Numbered from the stretch's first letter, positions 1-10,219 are shown. The stretch: 64,000 nt of DNA from Bin80 sp965219915 (GCA_965219915.1 OZ244794.1:2170001-2234000); one strand, 5' to 3'. Numbers and translations are program-made. Notes: generated by a model from the sequence alone, not told the origin.

Positions 1-53
1 TATACAGTGGACCGCATTGACGTTAGCGATCAGTTATCAGAATCAGAAACCGA

Positions 54-1748
54 ATGCCAATAAGTAGACGCCATTTTATTGCCGCCTGCTCTGCTGTGGG
101 GGCAGGGTCCACGATGCTGTCGGATGCCCTGTATCGCCTTGGTACCCCCATCACGGCAGAAACAATTGCATGTGCAGAAGAAATCGCAGGCATCACACTT
201 ACCGAAGAGCAGCGAACTGAGCTCGTAGAAGATCTGGAACAACACGTGAAGAATTACGCCTCGGTTCGCGAATTAGCGCTCCCGAACAATGTGCCGCCTG
301 CGTTGATGTTCGATCCGCGCGTGTCGGGTACACGTCCTCCGTCCGGTGTGCAGGGGGTTAGGTGGGAGCCCGTCCCTGTGGACCGCCCGTCAAGTGACGA
401 GGATATGGCGTTCATGCAGGTTGCAGAGCTCGCTCACTTGCTCAAATCAAGAGCCGTCACGTCCACAGAGCTGACTGAACTGTACATAGGGCGTTTGAAG
501 CGATATGATGACGTCCTGCAGGCCGTGATCACGTTGACCGAAGACTTGGCTTACGAGCAAGCTGCCCGCGCAGATATTGAACTTGATGCTGGTGTGTGGC
601 GTGGTCCTCTGCATGGAATACCGTGGGGCGCCAAGGATTTGTTGAGTGTTCGTGGCTATCCTACGACCTGGGGTGCCGCGCCATTCAAGGATCAGGTACT
701 TGACGAGAACGCTTCTGTCGTTGACCGTCTGGAATCCTCCGGTGCAGTGCTGATTGCGAAGCTGTCACTCGGAGCTCTCGCATGGGGAGATGTCTGGTTT
801 GGCGGGAAAACAAAAAATCCGTGGAACATTGAACAGGGTTCTAGTGGGTCCAGTGCGGGTCCCGGCGCGGCAGTAGCTGCAGGACTTGTAGGGTTTGCAA
901 TTGGGTCGGAGACGCTGGGATCGATTGTCTCGCCGTCTACGAGAAATGGTGTGACCGGACATCGTCCGACTTATGGTTTGGTGAGTCGGCATGGGGCTAT
1001 GACCTTGTCTTGGAGTATGGACAAACTCGGACCCATGGCACGCTCTGCACTTGACTGTGCGCTGGTGTTTGACACTATCCGTGGGGCAGACCCACGGGAC
1101 TCGGTTACGGTTAATGCCCCCTTCCCATTCTCAATGGAGAAGAGCGTGAGTGCTCTCAGGGTCGGGTATGTGCAGGAAGCTTTTGAATCTGACTATCCTG
1201 GAAATGCGAGGGATTCAGCCACTCTGGATGTTTTACGGAATATGGGTATTGAGCTCATTCCAATTGAGCTTCCTGACGATCTACCCATTGATGCCATGCT
1301 GACTACGTTGGGTGTTGAGGCAGCAACTGCATTTGACACACTAACATTAAGTAATGGGGTTGATCAGATGGTACGACAGGGTGAAGGAACCTGGCCGCAC
1401 GAATTCCGAGTGAATCGTTTCGTACCCGCAGTTGAATTCCTGCAGGCTTCGAGGTGTCGCTGGCTTCTTTTGCAGCGAATGAATAGTGTGATGCAGCAGG
1501 TGGATGTGTTTGTTTCCCCATCCTTTGGAGGTCGTACATTGGCAATCACTAACTTGACCGGTCATCCAAGCGTGACGGTACCCAACGGGTTTGATGCAGT
1601 GGAGTCAGACACAGACTCTCGACGACGGCAGCCCCGCAGCATTACGTTTGCTGGTCCATTGTATGCTGATGCCGAGGTTCTGCGGCTTGCAAGTGCTTTT
1701 CAATCAGCCACAAACTTTCATCTGCAGCGGCCACCAATCAACGGATAA
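54..1748 (+). CDS. Tat-exported amidase (amidase signature family)
   Basis: Amidase-signature hydrolase of 564 residues, probably cleaving a C-N amide bond with the Ser-cisSer-Lys triad. The triad is visible as Lys194 (GAKDLL), the serine-rich SSGSS segment at 263-267 and Ser290 in GSETLGSI, followed by the conserved GVTGHRPT stretch. The N-terminus carries a twin-arginine signal (SRRHFIAA, residues 4-11), so the enzyme is predicted to be exported folded to the periplasm, unlike the cytoplasmic GatA subunit of this family. An in-frame stop at 24-26 limits the start to near 54. About 110 extra residues precede the catalytic core. No GatB or GatC partner is nearby, which argues against tRNA amidation. 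The substrate cannot be read from sequence. Confidence 0.88.
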   Translation: MPISRRHFIAACSAVGAGSTMLSDALYRLGTPITAETIACAEEIAGITLTEEQRTELVEDLEQHVKNYASVRELALPNNVPPALMFDPRVSGTRPPSGVQGVRWEPVPVDRPSSDEDMAFMQVAELAHLLKSRAVTSTELTELYIGRLKRYDDVLQAVITLTEDLAYEQAARADIELDAGVWRGPLHGIPWGAKDLLSVRGYPTTWGAAPFKDQVLDENASVVDRLESSGAVLIAKLSLGALAWGDVWFGGKTKNPWNIEQGSSGSSAGPGAAVAAGLVGFAIGSETLGSIVSPSTRNGVTGHRPTYGLVSRHGAMTLSWSMDKLGPMARSALDCALVFDTIRGADPRDSVTVNAPFPFSMEKSVSALRVGYVQEAFESDYPGNARDSATLDVLRNMGIELIPIELPDDLPIDAMLTTLGVEAATAFDTLTLSNGVDQMVRQGEGTWPHEFRVNRFVPAVEFLQASRCRWLLLQRMNSVMQQVDVFVSPSFGGRTLAITNLTGHPSVTVPNGFDAVESDTDSRRRQPRSITFAGPLYADAEVLRLASAFQSATNFHLQRPPING

Positions 1749-2152
1749 TCGCGGATCCTGTCAGCGGCATTGTTGGGGTGTGCCGGGCTTCTGACTCTCG
1801 GAGGCATTTGAAGATGGCACTCTTTCACTTGTGGCGGTACTGCTGGACGTTTCGTCGAATCTCGTCCAACGTAAAATTGTGACCTGATTGGATTGCGGCA
1901 AAGAGTAGGTCAGTATACGTCCCGTGGTGCGGCGCAGCCGGAAATGACCTTGGTCATTGGCAGGTTTGCCGGTTTGAAGTTAGAGCGTTATATTCTTGAT
2001 GGAGCTTGCAATCGATAGCGTGCTGCTTGCGCTGAATCGACGGCAGCCTTGATCTTTTGGGTCTCTTGGCGGGTTTTTCGGGCAATTCAGTGCTGAACAG
2101 GAGTGTTGCGCATGGCGGTCCATTCGAACTGATTAAATCTTGAGATTGAGTT
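1749..2152. other. Intergenic stretch with a possible decayed ORF
   Basis: 404 bases without a convincing gene. On the minus strand, 1953 down to 1825 is an open frame of about 40 codons, ending in LDEIRRNVQQYRHK and a TGA at 1825-1827. It reads like the tail of a protein, but an in-frame stop at 1954-1956 cuts it off upstream. It may be a relic. I see no RNA gene or strong terminator. Confidence 0.3.
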
Positions 2153-5068
2153 TTGCTTCGCTTGTATTTGTGCTTTGCAGTCCTGGTGATCTCGCTCCTC
2201 GCTGAAGGTTCCGCGTATGGACAGTCTGCCAGTATTAGGGGGATCGTGCGGGATGCGCAGGACGGGGAAACACTGCCTGGAGCGTCCGTGATCTTGGTTG
2301 GTTCCGGATTGGGTGCCGCAACGGACGATAAAGGCCGTTATATCATTCCGAACGTAAAGCCCGGCACTTACATCATCAGGGCAGGCTACCTCGGGTATGC
2401 ACCGGTGACCGATACCCTGATTGTCGCCGGCGGGGATATTGTCGAGAAAGACTTTGACCTCCACTACACCACGCTGGAGGGTGAGGAAATAATGGTCACT
2501 GCGCAGGCCAGGGGGCAAATGGAGGCGATCAACAGGCAATTGGCGGCTAAATCGCACGTCAACATCGTGTCTTCCGACAGAATCGAGGAATTGCCCGATG
2601 CCAATGCTGCTGAATCTGTGGCCCGTATTCCGGGGGTTACGGTGCAGCGAGAAGGTGGTGAAGGCAACAAGGTCGTTGTTAGGGGACTTTCACCCAAGTA
2701 CAACGCCGTTTCGGTGAACGGCGTACGACTTGCTGCCACCGATTCTTCGGATCGCAGTACAGACCTCAGCATGGTTTCCCAGTACATGCTCAGGGGAATT
2801 GAAGTTACCAAGGCTGGTACACCAGACCAGGATGCAGACGTATTGGGCGGGACCGTCAACTTTAGGCTGAAGCGAGCCGAGCCGGGTTTCCATGCCGGTG
2901 CTCTCGCCCAAGGCATGTACAACGGACTGCGGCAATCGTATAAAGATTACAAGCTGGTGGTCGATGTCAGCAACCGGTTTTTCGGGGATCGTCTCGGCGT
3001 TCTGGGCCTACTGGACCTGGAAGACAGAAATCGTAGCTCACATGAGCTGAACGCATCGTATGACAACCCGAACGCGCAGTTGGACTCGGTCAATGCACTG
3101 CGTACTATCGGAGTGGGACTATTTGACGTTACTCGCCAAAATGCCCGCCTGAATAGCCTTCTGGTTGCCGATTTCAATTTGCCCGAAGGCAATGTCAGCT
3201 ATAGCTTTCTACGTAGCACGATCAATTCGGACTTGGTCACATTTTCAGAAGCCTATTCACTTGCTACGAGCGCGCGCTCGTACAATTCCGGCTGGGGGCA
3301 GAGGAAAATCGGAGTCAGTACGCATATCCTCGAATACAGCCAGACGCTCTTTTCGAAATTCCACATCGATGCATCGGCGTCCCTGTCTGAGTCGACGCAG
3401 GATTCCGATACGTTCGTGGCAAGATTCCGTGATGAACGGGCATTTACGCAGCTTGCTCTGGGCGTGAACGCAAATCGCGTCCAGGATTTTCTTACCGATG
3501 ACATTGCGCCGGTCTATGCCGACGGATACTCAATAGACCGGGGAGCCAACGACGAGACGGAAATGGCATTCGATCTTGATATCGGTTATGATTTTCGGGT
3601 ATTCAAGTATTTGTCCGGTGCAGTCAAGGCAGGGGGCAAGTACCGCACAAAAGCAAGGGACTATGACAAGGGAGTAGAGTACGGACGACTGAATTACATT
3701 CATCAGCCTGCCATGGATTCACTTCTGGTCGCGATTCCCCGTCTGAGCGCATACGGATACCCGGGGGTGAGGCGCTTGCCATACACGGCATTCCTTGGCG
3801 AGGACTACGAGGCGAGCGAGTTCCTGAATGGTGATTTCGCTCTTGGTCCGTTCGCGGATCTGGATCTCCTGGAAGACGTCTCGAATTTCCTGAGCGATCA
3901 CTTCAGTTTTGCTACTTACTGGGAGGAAATTGCACATACGTTTCACCAGACCAATTCAAACCTATTTGACTACTCAGGCGAGGAGACCTACAATGCTGCG
4001 TATTTGATGGTGGATGTTGATATCGGCTCAAAATTAAACTTGGTCGCCGGCATGCGCTGGGAGAGAAACTCGACCGCCTACGACGGGTGGCAGGGCTGGC
4101 TGAACGTCATTCCGAGCTATACGTTTGCGGGTTTCGAGCAGGTAGTGCACAAGCGACAGAATGCATTCCTTCTTCCCGCACTGTTCCTGCGATACAGGCC
4201 TCTGGCATGGCTAGAATTGCGAATTGCCCGAACCCGAACCCTCGCTCGGCCGAACTATGCCGATCTCCTTCCACTCTACAGCATCAACGGCGCAAACAGG
4301 GGCGTTGAATACAGGAATCCGTACCTGGAGCCCGCGCTCTCCAAGAACATTGACGTGAGTGTCTCCGTCATTCAGAATCACATCGGCTTTTTCAGTGCAG
4401 GGTATTTTCAGAAGAGCATCACGGATTTGGTTTTTCCAAGCGGGCGGCGTTACATCGTGGACGCAGAACCGTATGGGTTGCCCGAAGAGGTCGAAAAAGG
4501 ATTCATCCAGAACTATACGGCAAACAATCCGAACGAAGTGCTGCTGCGAGGCCTCGAGTTCGACTATCAGACGCGCTTTTGGTACTTGCCAGGATTCTTG
4601 AGCGGACTTGTATTCAATGCCAACTACACGGTCACTACTTCAGAAGTCCAGTACCCTCGAACGATCATAGAATTTGTAATAGACTTCGGACCTCCGCTTC
4701 GCGTGACGAGCGTAAACAGGGACACACTCTACGTGGACCGTTTGATTGATCAGCCTGACCAGATAATGAATTTTGCAGTCGGTTACGACTACAAAGGCTT
4801 CTCAGCCAGGTTTTCCATGCTCTACCGGTCTGACATATTCAGGAAATCAAATTTCTGGCCCGAACTCAGGGAATCTAGTGACGGATTCAGGCGATGGGAT
4901 CTCTCGCTGAAGCAGTCGCTACCTGTTCGCGGGCTGGACATCTACGTCAACGTCAGTAACATGACGGCATCCGAAGATATAAACAGGTTTCTCGACCAGA
5001 CGCGGGCCGTCGGTCTAAGGCAGAATTACGGTAGGACGATGGATCTGGGACTGCGATACGTGTATTAG
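2153..5068 (+). CDS. TonB-dependent outer-membrane receptor with carboxypeptidase-regulatory-like domain
   Basis: 971-residue TonB-dependent transporter. A signal peptide (about 1-24, ending SAYGQ) is followed by a carboxypeptidase-regulatory-like domain (about 26-110; IRGIVRDA, GRYIIPNV), a plug domain (about 115-240; IPGVTVQREGG, VVVRGLSPKY, DQDADVLGGTV) and a long 22-strand-type barrel. The protein ends LGLRYVY, the aromatic terminus expected for insertion into the outer membrane. The start appears to be TTG, because the leader fits it exactly and no in-frame ATG lies close by. The ligand is unknown. No SusD-like lipoprotein follows, so this is not a classical SusCD pair. The next gene encodes a secreted beta-helix protein that could act on the same substrate, but this is inference. 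Confidence 0.9.
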   Translation: MLRLYLCFAVLVISLLAEGSAYGQSASIRGIVRDAQDGETLPGASVILVGSGLGAATDDKGRYIIPNVKPGTYIIRAGYLGYAPVTDTLIVAGGDIVEKDFDLHYTTLEGEEIMVTAQARGQMEAINRQLAAKSHVNIVSSDRIEELPDANAAESVARIPGVTVQREGGEGNKVVVRGLSPKYNAVSVNGVRLAATDSSDRSTDLSMVSQYMLRGIEVTKAGTPDQDADVLGGTVNFRLKRAEPGFHAGALAQGMYNGLRQSYKDYKLVVDVSNRFFGDRLGVLGLLDLEDRNRSSHELNASYDNPNAQLDSVNALRTIGVGLFDVTRQNARLNSLLVADFNLPEGNVSYSFLRSTINSDLVTFSEAYSLATSARSYNSGWGQRKIGVSTHILEYSQTLFSKFHIDASASLSESTQDSDTFVARFRDERAFTQLALGVNANRVQDFLTDDIAPVYADGYSIDRGANDETEMAFDLDIGYDFRVFKYLSGAVKAGGKYRTKARDYDKGVEYGRLNYIHQPAMDSLLVAIPRLSAYGYPGVRRLPYTAFLGEDYEASEFLNGDFALGPFADLDLLEDVSNFLSDHFSFATYWEEIAHTFHQTNSNLFDYSGEETYNAAYLMVDVDIGSKLNLVAGMRWERNSTAYDGWQGWLNVIPSYTFAGFEQVVHKRQNAFLLPALFLRYRPLAWLELRIARTRTLARPNYADLLPLYSINGANRGVEYRNPYLEPALSKNIDVSVSVIQNHIGFFSAGYFQKSITDLVFPSGRRYIVDAEPYGLPEEVEKGFIQNYTANNPNEVLLRGLEFDYQTRFWYLPGFLSGLVFNANYTVTTSEVQYPRTIIEFVIDFGPPLRVTSVNRDTLYVDRLIDQPDQIMNFAVGYDYKGFSARFSMLYRSDIFRKSNFWPELRESSDGFRRWDLSLKQSLPVRGLDIYVNVSNMTASEDINRFLDQTRAVGLRQNYGRTMDLGLRYVY

Positions 5069-5736
5069 TAGGCGACGGTCTCTTGCAGAAGACGTTCGGA
5101 ACTAGGTCCCCAGCAGGCAAAGAGCTTTCCTCACTCGGCAGTGATGCTCCGGTTCATTGCTAGGATGGCTTGTCGGCAAGAGTTGCGAAAGAGTGGATTG
5201 TTGTGTGCCAGTGACCTTGGATGCGGACAAGTCTTGATGACGGCCCGGCGAGTCTTGATCCATGAACCCGGTCTTGCCAGTTTCTAGCGAGTGCGGGCAT
5301 CGCCACTGCCCCGGTATCAAGAATTGTCGGGCGGCGGCCTTCGCCTTCACAGCCACAAGGCGCCTCAGCAGGTCGGCACGCAAATGTGCCGTAGTTGTCG
5401 GGGTCAGATTCCTGGATATAGAATCAGAGCACTTGAAGTGTTGGTACAATGCTACCGACGATTTACCCGTGTCTTGACCATAAATTCTCGCACGTTGCGG
5501 ACTCGACAACCAGATGCCGTCCGGCTTACCCCTTCCGGCATAGTGAATTATTAGAATACAATGTGTTATATTGCCCACGATAGGGGATACGGGCAGTTGT
5601 CAGGTCCGAAAGAGGGCAAACCTAGAGTGGGGAATTTCGGCTCTTGGCATTGCAGGAAAACACCGGGCAGCGAAGTCAGTGGGTTTCCCTTGCCATTCAC
5701 TTAAACCACAGGACTTTCGTTACCGAACTAGATACC
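5069..5736. other. Gene-free intergenic region upstream of the beta-helix gene
   Basis: About 670 bases. A minus-strand open frame (5102-5578) has no recognisable domain and a composition unlike the neighbouring proteins, so I do not call it. An AT-rich patch near 5545-5575 (TTATTAGAATACAATG and TTATATTG) could contain the promoter of the downstream gene, but the match to the Bacteroidota -7 element (TAnnTTTG) is imperfect. Confidence 0.3.
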
Positions 5737-7470
5737 ATGAAGAACTTTCTACCAACACTTGGCAGTGTGCTGCTGTTAGTTTTAATGCTTCCCGCTTCTG
5801 CGGCTGCGCAGACTGAAATGACTATTCCTTGGACTGGCATGCCCGGCGAACTGGAGACCACCATTGTTGCCGATACGCTGGCGGACGGGACGCAGGCGCA
5901 CGATGTGTATATACTGGAAAAAGGCCGGGTTTACCTGCAGATTGATCCCATAGACGTCAACAGTAGCTTCACAGTGCGCGGCCAAATGTACGACGCGGCG
6001 GATCCCACAGATGTGCCTGCCACCATTCAGCCGCTACCGGGTCCGGACGGAGTGTCAAGGTATGTAGTGTGGCCGGGGGCCCATTTCAATCTGCTGGGCG
6101 ACGGCGCAACGCTGAAGCTCGAAAACCTGCTCTTCAACGGCGCCATGGCCGACCAAAGCACGCATGTGTGGAGCATAGCCCTTACCTTCGGCAGCAATCA
6201 GAGGGTCGAGGTAGAAAACAACGTGTGGTCGGACTACCAAATGACGCTCATGTCACAGGGCAGTAACTCCGACTTTCTGGTCAACAACACCATCGTCAAG
6301 GCCGTCCCCTCGTATCCAGGAGGTATCTTCTTCAACGGATTTATATGGGGAGGCGGATCGTGGTTGGGAACCATCGATACACTGGTGGTCACCAACAGCA
6401 GCGTCATGAATTTCTGGGGCGAGGCCATTGTGATTTATGAGAAGGTCGAACACGGACTGGTTGACCACACCTCATTCGTGAATATGGTGATGCGTCCGAT
6501 CTTCAACCGGGGCGGCAACAACATGACGTTTTCGAACAACCTGATGTACAATACGAAGATCTTCGGCCAGTCGACCTATTTTTACGGCTTATGGGGAAGT
6601 ATTGACGGCGGATCGGGCGTCATGGACATAAACTATCAGGAGCCTCCAGATAGTGCCGCGATGGCGGCAGGCAGACATTGGGATCATCTCAACAGGAATA
6701 TAGTGTGGCACAACAACGCTTGGGTAAATGATGAGCAAGTATTGGATTTCTGGCAAAAGGGGCCGTGGGAGTGGGAAGTGATCAATGCTGAGGGCGAGAC
6801 GGAAGTGCGTCGGGATACGATGCTCGCTATTGAAATCCAGAATAAGTTCGTCGGGGATTCGACGCGGGCGTTGATGGCAATCGATCCCTCTATCAGGGAA
6901 TACGACAACGTCCAGACGACTCCGACACTGTTACTGAACCCCGAATACCTTAGGCGAATCATTCTACGGATAACGGATTTCCGCGATAATGAAGCGCACG
7001 ATACGTTCCTCGACGAGTGGTGGCAGTTCGAACATGACAACGATCCCATCAACGTAGAATGGCCCATACACGAAGACTTGCGTTATGCATACAATTCGCC
7101 AGCTGCCACTGCCAGTGAGACGGGCGGTCCGGTCGGTGATCCAAGATGGGTACCTTACACAAACGTGAATGTGGAAGAGGTGGGCGTGCCGAGCTCGTTT
7201 ACGCTTGACCAGAATTACCCCAACCCATTCAATCCGTCCACGGACATCACGTTCTCGCTGAACCAGCTATCCGATGTTAGGCTTGTCATCTACAATGTTC
7301 TGGGTCAGCCTGTGTCAGAACTGGTCAAGGGGTCACTCCCCGCTGGCACATACAAGGTTCGATGGGACGGAACGAGTAGTGCAGGGCACAAGGTCGCGAG
7401 TGGTGTGTATCTCTACACTCTGAGTACCGGGAGCGTGACCGCCTCGAAAATGATGACACTGATCAAGTAG
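5737..7470 (+). CDS. Secreted right-handed beta-helix protein with T9SS sorting domain
   Basis: 577-residue secreted protein. The ATG at 5737 is chosen because it starts a clean signal peptide (MKNFLPTLGSVLLLVLMLP, cleavage near SAAAQ); the open frame extends 31 codons further upstream without signal features. The central part has irregular repeats rich in Asn and beta-branched residues (NNTIVKAV, TNSSVMNF, FSNNLMYNT), typical of parallel beta-helix folds as in polysaccharide lyases. The last 85 residues form a type A T9SS sorting domain (NYPNPFNPST, VYNVLGQ-like, GVYLYTL, KMMTLIK), so PorU, encoded at 54 kb, is the likely processing enzyme. No catalytic residues can be assigned. The TonB receptor upstream suggests a role at the cell surface. 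Confidence 0.8.
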   Translation: MKNFLPTLGSVLLLVLMLPASAAAQTEMTIPWTGMPGELETTIVADTLADGTQAHDVYILEKGRVYLQIDPIDVNSSFTVRGQMYDAADPTDVPATIQPLPGPDGVSRYVVWPGAHFNLLGDGATLKLENLLFNGAMADQSTHVWSIALTFGSNQRVEVENNVWSDYQMTLMSQGSNSDFLVNNTIVKAVPSYPGGIFFNGFIWGGGSWLGTIDTLVVTNSSVMNFWGEAIVIYEKVEHGLVDHTSFVNMVMRPIFNRGGNNMTFSNNLMYNTKIFGQSTYFYGLWGSIDGGSGVMDINYQEPPDSAAMAAGRHWDHLNRNIVWHNNAWVNDEQVLDFWQKGPWEWEVINAEGETEVRRDTMLAIEIQNKFVGDSTRALMAIDPSIREYDNVQTTPTLLLNPEYLRRIILRITDFRDNEAHDTFLDEWWQFEHDNDPINVEWPIHEDLRYAYNSPAATASETGGPVGDPRWVPYTNVNVEEVGVPSSFTLDQNYPNPFNPSTDITFSLNQLSDVRLVIYNVLGQPVSELVKGSLPAGTYKVRWDGTSSAGHKVASGVYLYTLSTGSVTASKMMTLIK

Positions 7471-7575
7471 CGGGATTCGCGTGTGCATCGTGGCCGGATG
7501 AAAGAACCGACTACCGCCTGTAGTGCCGCTCTTTACAAGTGCCGACGCACGTTTGCAAGACGCTCGTGCCTTAGA

Positions 7576-8268
7576 ATGCAACGGAGCGGCAGGGTGCTGG
7601 GGGTAGTCTTATGGTTGACCTTTTGCGCACAGTCACTTCCTGCGGCGGCGCAAACTGCCAGCATTTCAGGTAGAGTGACGGACGCCGAGGTAGGGGAGGC
7701 AATTAGCGGTGTACCAGTCTATCTCATTGGGCTGCCCCGTGTTTCGGTTACGTCGGTCGACGGAAGGTATGAGCTCTTGGGCGTTGAGGCCGGGAAATAT
7801 GTCTTGACGGCTGTGGCCCGCGGCTATGTATCCTTTAGTGATACGCTCGAGGTCTCCGGCACGTCCCGCATTAAACGTGATTTCAGACTTGAACCCGATC
7901 CCGGCGACAGGCTAGCAGGGCAACGGCAAACGCAGGAGCGAGACAAAAGCCTCGCGCATCCTGTATTGGAAAACAGTGAGACTCTGCGCCTTTCTCAATT
8001 GAGCACAGTCTGCGGCTGCTTTAAATCCGCCAATGCGATCTTGGGGGAGGCCCTGCGGCTAAGAACGGAATACGGTAGCTTGGTACAGTTTGAACGTGAC
8101 AGCGTGGCGGTGGATCAGATGGGCGGGTTGCTGAAGTCTTGGCGGACGGCCCAACAAGTCTGCTTGACAAGATTTGGCTCGAAGTTGTTCGAGGATTCCT
8201 GGTGCAACAGTCCTGGTGAAATCTCCGAGAAGCGCCGCGCGTTGGACAGTCTGGGCATTGCTATCTAG
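7576..8268 (+). CDS. Small secreted protein with carboxypeptidase-regulatory-like domain
   Basis: 230 residues from the ATG at 7576. That start gives a signal peptide ending LPAAAQ; the frame is open to a GTG at 7483, but the added residues look non-coding. Residues about 27-110 form a carboxypeptidase-regulatory-like beta-sandwich (ISGRVTDAEVGEAISGVPV, DGRYELLGVEAG) that resembles the N-terminal domain of the TonB receptor at 2.2 kb. No plug or barrel follows. The remaining 120 residues contain four cysteines (CGC, QVC, SWC) and match nothing I recognise. The protein is probably periplasmic. A free-standing copy of a receptor domain next to a receptor gene suggests an accessory role, which is speculation. 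Confidence 0.6.
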   Translation: MQRSGRVLGVVLWLTFCAQSLPAAAQTASISGRVTDAEVGEAISGVPVYLIGLPRVSVTSVDGRYELLGVEAGKYVLTAVARGYVSFSDTLEVSGTSRIKRDFRLEPDPGDRLAGQRQTQERDKSLAHPVLENSETLRLSQLSTVCGCFKSANAILGEALRLRTEYGSLVQFERDSVAVDQMGGLLKSWRTAQQVCLTRFGSKLFEDSWCNSPGEISEKRRALDSLGIAI

Positions 8269-9144
8269 CTCGCGTCTGGTGATACGAGGGAGCATCGAAA
8301 CAGCGAGATGTGGGCTCCGGTCCGAGGCTGTTTCTACTCTGATCCTGAGCGTGTTGAGCTCTTGTACCTGCGGAGGCGTAGCTCGGGAGTGCGTGCCGGG
8401 TCACGGGATACCGGCAGCGGGCGGATCAGCCGCGCAATTCGCAATACACGCCAAGCTCTTCGTGTCGGACTTGAATTGTCTCAACTGATTCTCTGTTGTG
8501 CCTAGCGCCATCCAGGAGTTGCACAGAATACATGTGATAAACTGCGTCTGCGTGTTGAGTACTTGGATCCACGCCGAGTGGGCCTGCCCAATAGCGCGGA
8601 GCAGGATGTATGGGTATCCACAAGGCCTTTTGTGGCATGTAGGATCCGGCAAAATGCACAAGATCTATCCAATTGTGGCGTTTTGTTATATGATCGGACA
8701 GATAGAGCGAGTCCCCGCGGTCAATAAATCCCGGGCCAGCCATCCCAAAAAATAGACGTTGACCAGTATTGCCCGGATTGGACGTGTGCACCTCAAATGA
8801 GCGGAATTCTCTTAGAAACGGCTGATTTCATGCCCTCTATCACGGCGAACCCTAGAATCAGCAATGAGCTGGAAGTTACCCTCTGGTATGCATGGCAGGA
8901 GCAAATTCTGAAAAAACAATACCAATCGCCGGTCCATCCTCACTATTCCCAGAGTTCTCAGCCCAACCTCTTGGACAGCAACTGCAGGAGGCTGTGCCAT
9001 TCATCAAGTTCAACTACTCTTAGGTCTCCGAGTAGGGGGTTGCAGATATAATGGACATTTATATCTTCGCTGTTGCTGGTTGGTTTAATATGCGCCAATT
9101 ATTGTTATTATTAGGTTATTTTTAGGGGCAAAACGAAATGACGA
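8269..9144. other. Long gene-poor region, possible decayed coding DNA
   Basis: 876 bases without a supportable gene. Minus-strand frames at 8791-8426 and 9000-8812 are open but offset from each other and show no known motif, so the stretch may be an old decayed gene. From 9085 to 9123 the sequence becomes AT-rich (ATTATTGTTATTATTAGG) just before queA and probably holds the promoter of the queA operon. Confidence 0.35.
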
Positions 9145-10215
9145 ATGTTGGGAAAGCCGCTTGAGCGCCTCAAGCTAAGTAATTTCAAATATGAGATTCC
9201 TCGGCATCTGATTGCCCAGTACCCGGCGGAGCCCAGGGACTCAGCGCGTTTGATGGTGGTTGATCGGGCGAAGGGGACCATAGAACATCGCCATTTCCGT
9301 GACATAGTGGATTATTTCTCTCCGAATGATGTGTTGGTCGTTAACAACACGAAAGTGTTTCCGGCAAGGCTGCGGGGGGCAAAGGAAAAAACTGCGGCGA
9401 AAATTGAAGTCTTCCTGCTTAGAGAGTTGAATCCCCAAAGTAGACTGTGGGATGTGATTGTTGATCCTGCACGAAAGATCAGAATTGGAAACAAGCTTTT
9501 TTTCGGCAGTGATCTTTCGGCTGAGGTGATTGACAATACCACGTCGCGCGGTCGTACCATTCGCTTTGATTACGCGGGGGACAATGCCTCGCTGTATCGT
9601 GCGATCCAGGAGGAGGGGTACACCCCTCTGCCGCCGTACATAAAAAGGGATGTAGAGAAAGCTGATGCCGACCGTTATCAGACTATTTTCGCAAAACATC
9701 GCGGGGCGGTGGCTGCCCCTACCGCAGGGCTTCATTTTACACCCGAACTCATTGACAAGCTTATTGAAAACGGCGTACAGGTAGTGCAGATCACCTTGCA
9801 TGTCGGTCTAGGAACATTCCAAAGTGTTAGTGTTGAGGATCTAACGAAGCATCGTATGGGCTTTGAGTATTATCAGATCCCCAGGAGTACGTCTGATACC
9901 GTCAATCGGGCGTTAGATTCTGATATTAATAAAGTGACGGTCTGTGGAACAACGGTAGTTCGGGCGGTGGAAACGAGTCTGACCGTGTCGCGTCACCTGA
10001 AGCCACAAGAGGGTCGAACGGATAAATTTATTTACCCGCCCTACGAGTTCGCCGTTACGGAGCGCTTGATTACAAATTTTCATATGCCCAAGAGTACCTT
10101 GATGATGCTCACAGCTGCCTTTACGGGATTTGAACTGCTCAAGAAGGCTTACGAGATCGCTATCAGGGAGGAGTATCGCTTCTACTCTTTTGGGGATGCC
10201 ATGCTGATCCTGTAG
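9145..10215 (+). CDS. queA: S-adenosylmethionine:tRNA ribosyltransferase-isomerase
   Basis: 356-residue QueA. It transfers and isomerises the ribosyl group of SAM onto 7-aminomethyl-7-deazaguanine in tRNA, giving epoxyqueuosine at the wobble position. Family landmarks are FKYEIPRHLIAQYPAEPRD at the N-terminus, VNNTKVFPARLRG, GYTPLPPYIKR, the GAVAAPTAGLHFTPEL block and HVGLGTFQSV. The length is normal for the family. It is first in a compact operon, with ispD starting 4 bases after its stop. The ATG at 9145 is in frame with the conserved N-terminus; an ATG at 9138 is out of frame. Confidence 0.96.
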   Translation: MLGKPLERLKLSNFKYEIPRHLIAQYPAEPRDSARLMVVDRAKGTIEHRHFRDIVDYFSPNDVLVVNNTKVFPARLRGAKEKTAAKIEVFLLRELNPQSRLWDVIVDPARKIRIGNKLFFGSDLSAEVIDNTTSRGRTIRFDYAGDNASLYRAIQEEGYTPLPPYIKRDVEKADADRYQTIFAKHRGAVAAPTAGLHFTPELIDKLIENGVQVVQITLHVGLGTFQSVSVEDLTKHRMGFEYYQIPRSTSDTVNRALDSDINKVTVCGTTVVRAVETSLTVSRHLKPQEGRTDKFIYPPYEFAVTERLITNFHMPKSTLMMLTAAFTGFELLKKAYEIAIREEYRFYSFGDAMLIL

Positions 10216-10219
10216 AAAC

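Noticed and set aside
5102..5578. 158-codon minus-strand frame
   Set aside because: No recognisable motif, and the composition differs from the real genes. Treated as intergenic.
8426..8791. 121-codon minus-strand frame
   Set aside because: No family recognised and neighbouring frames are broken, so at best a relic; noted in the intergenic entry.
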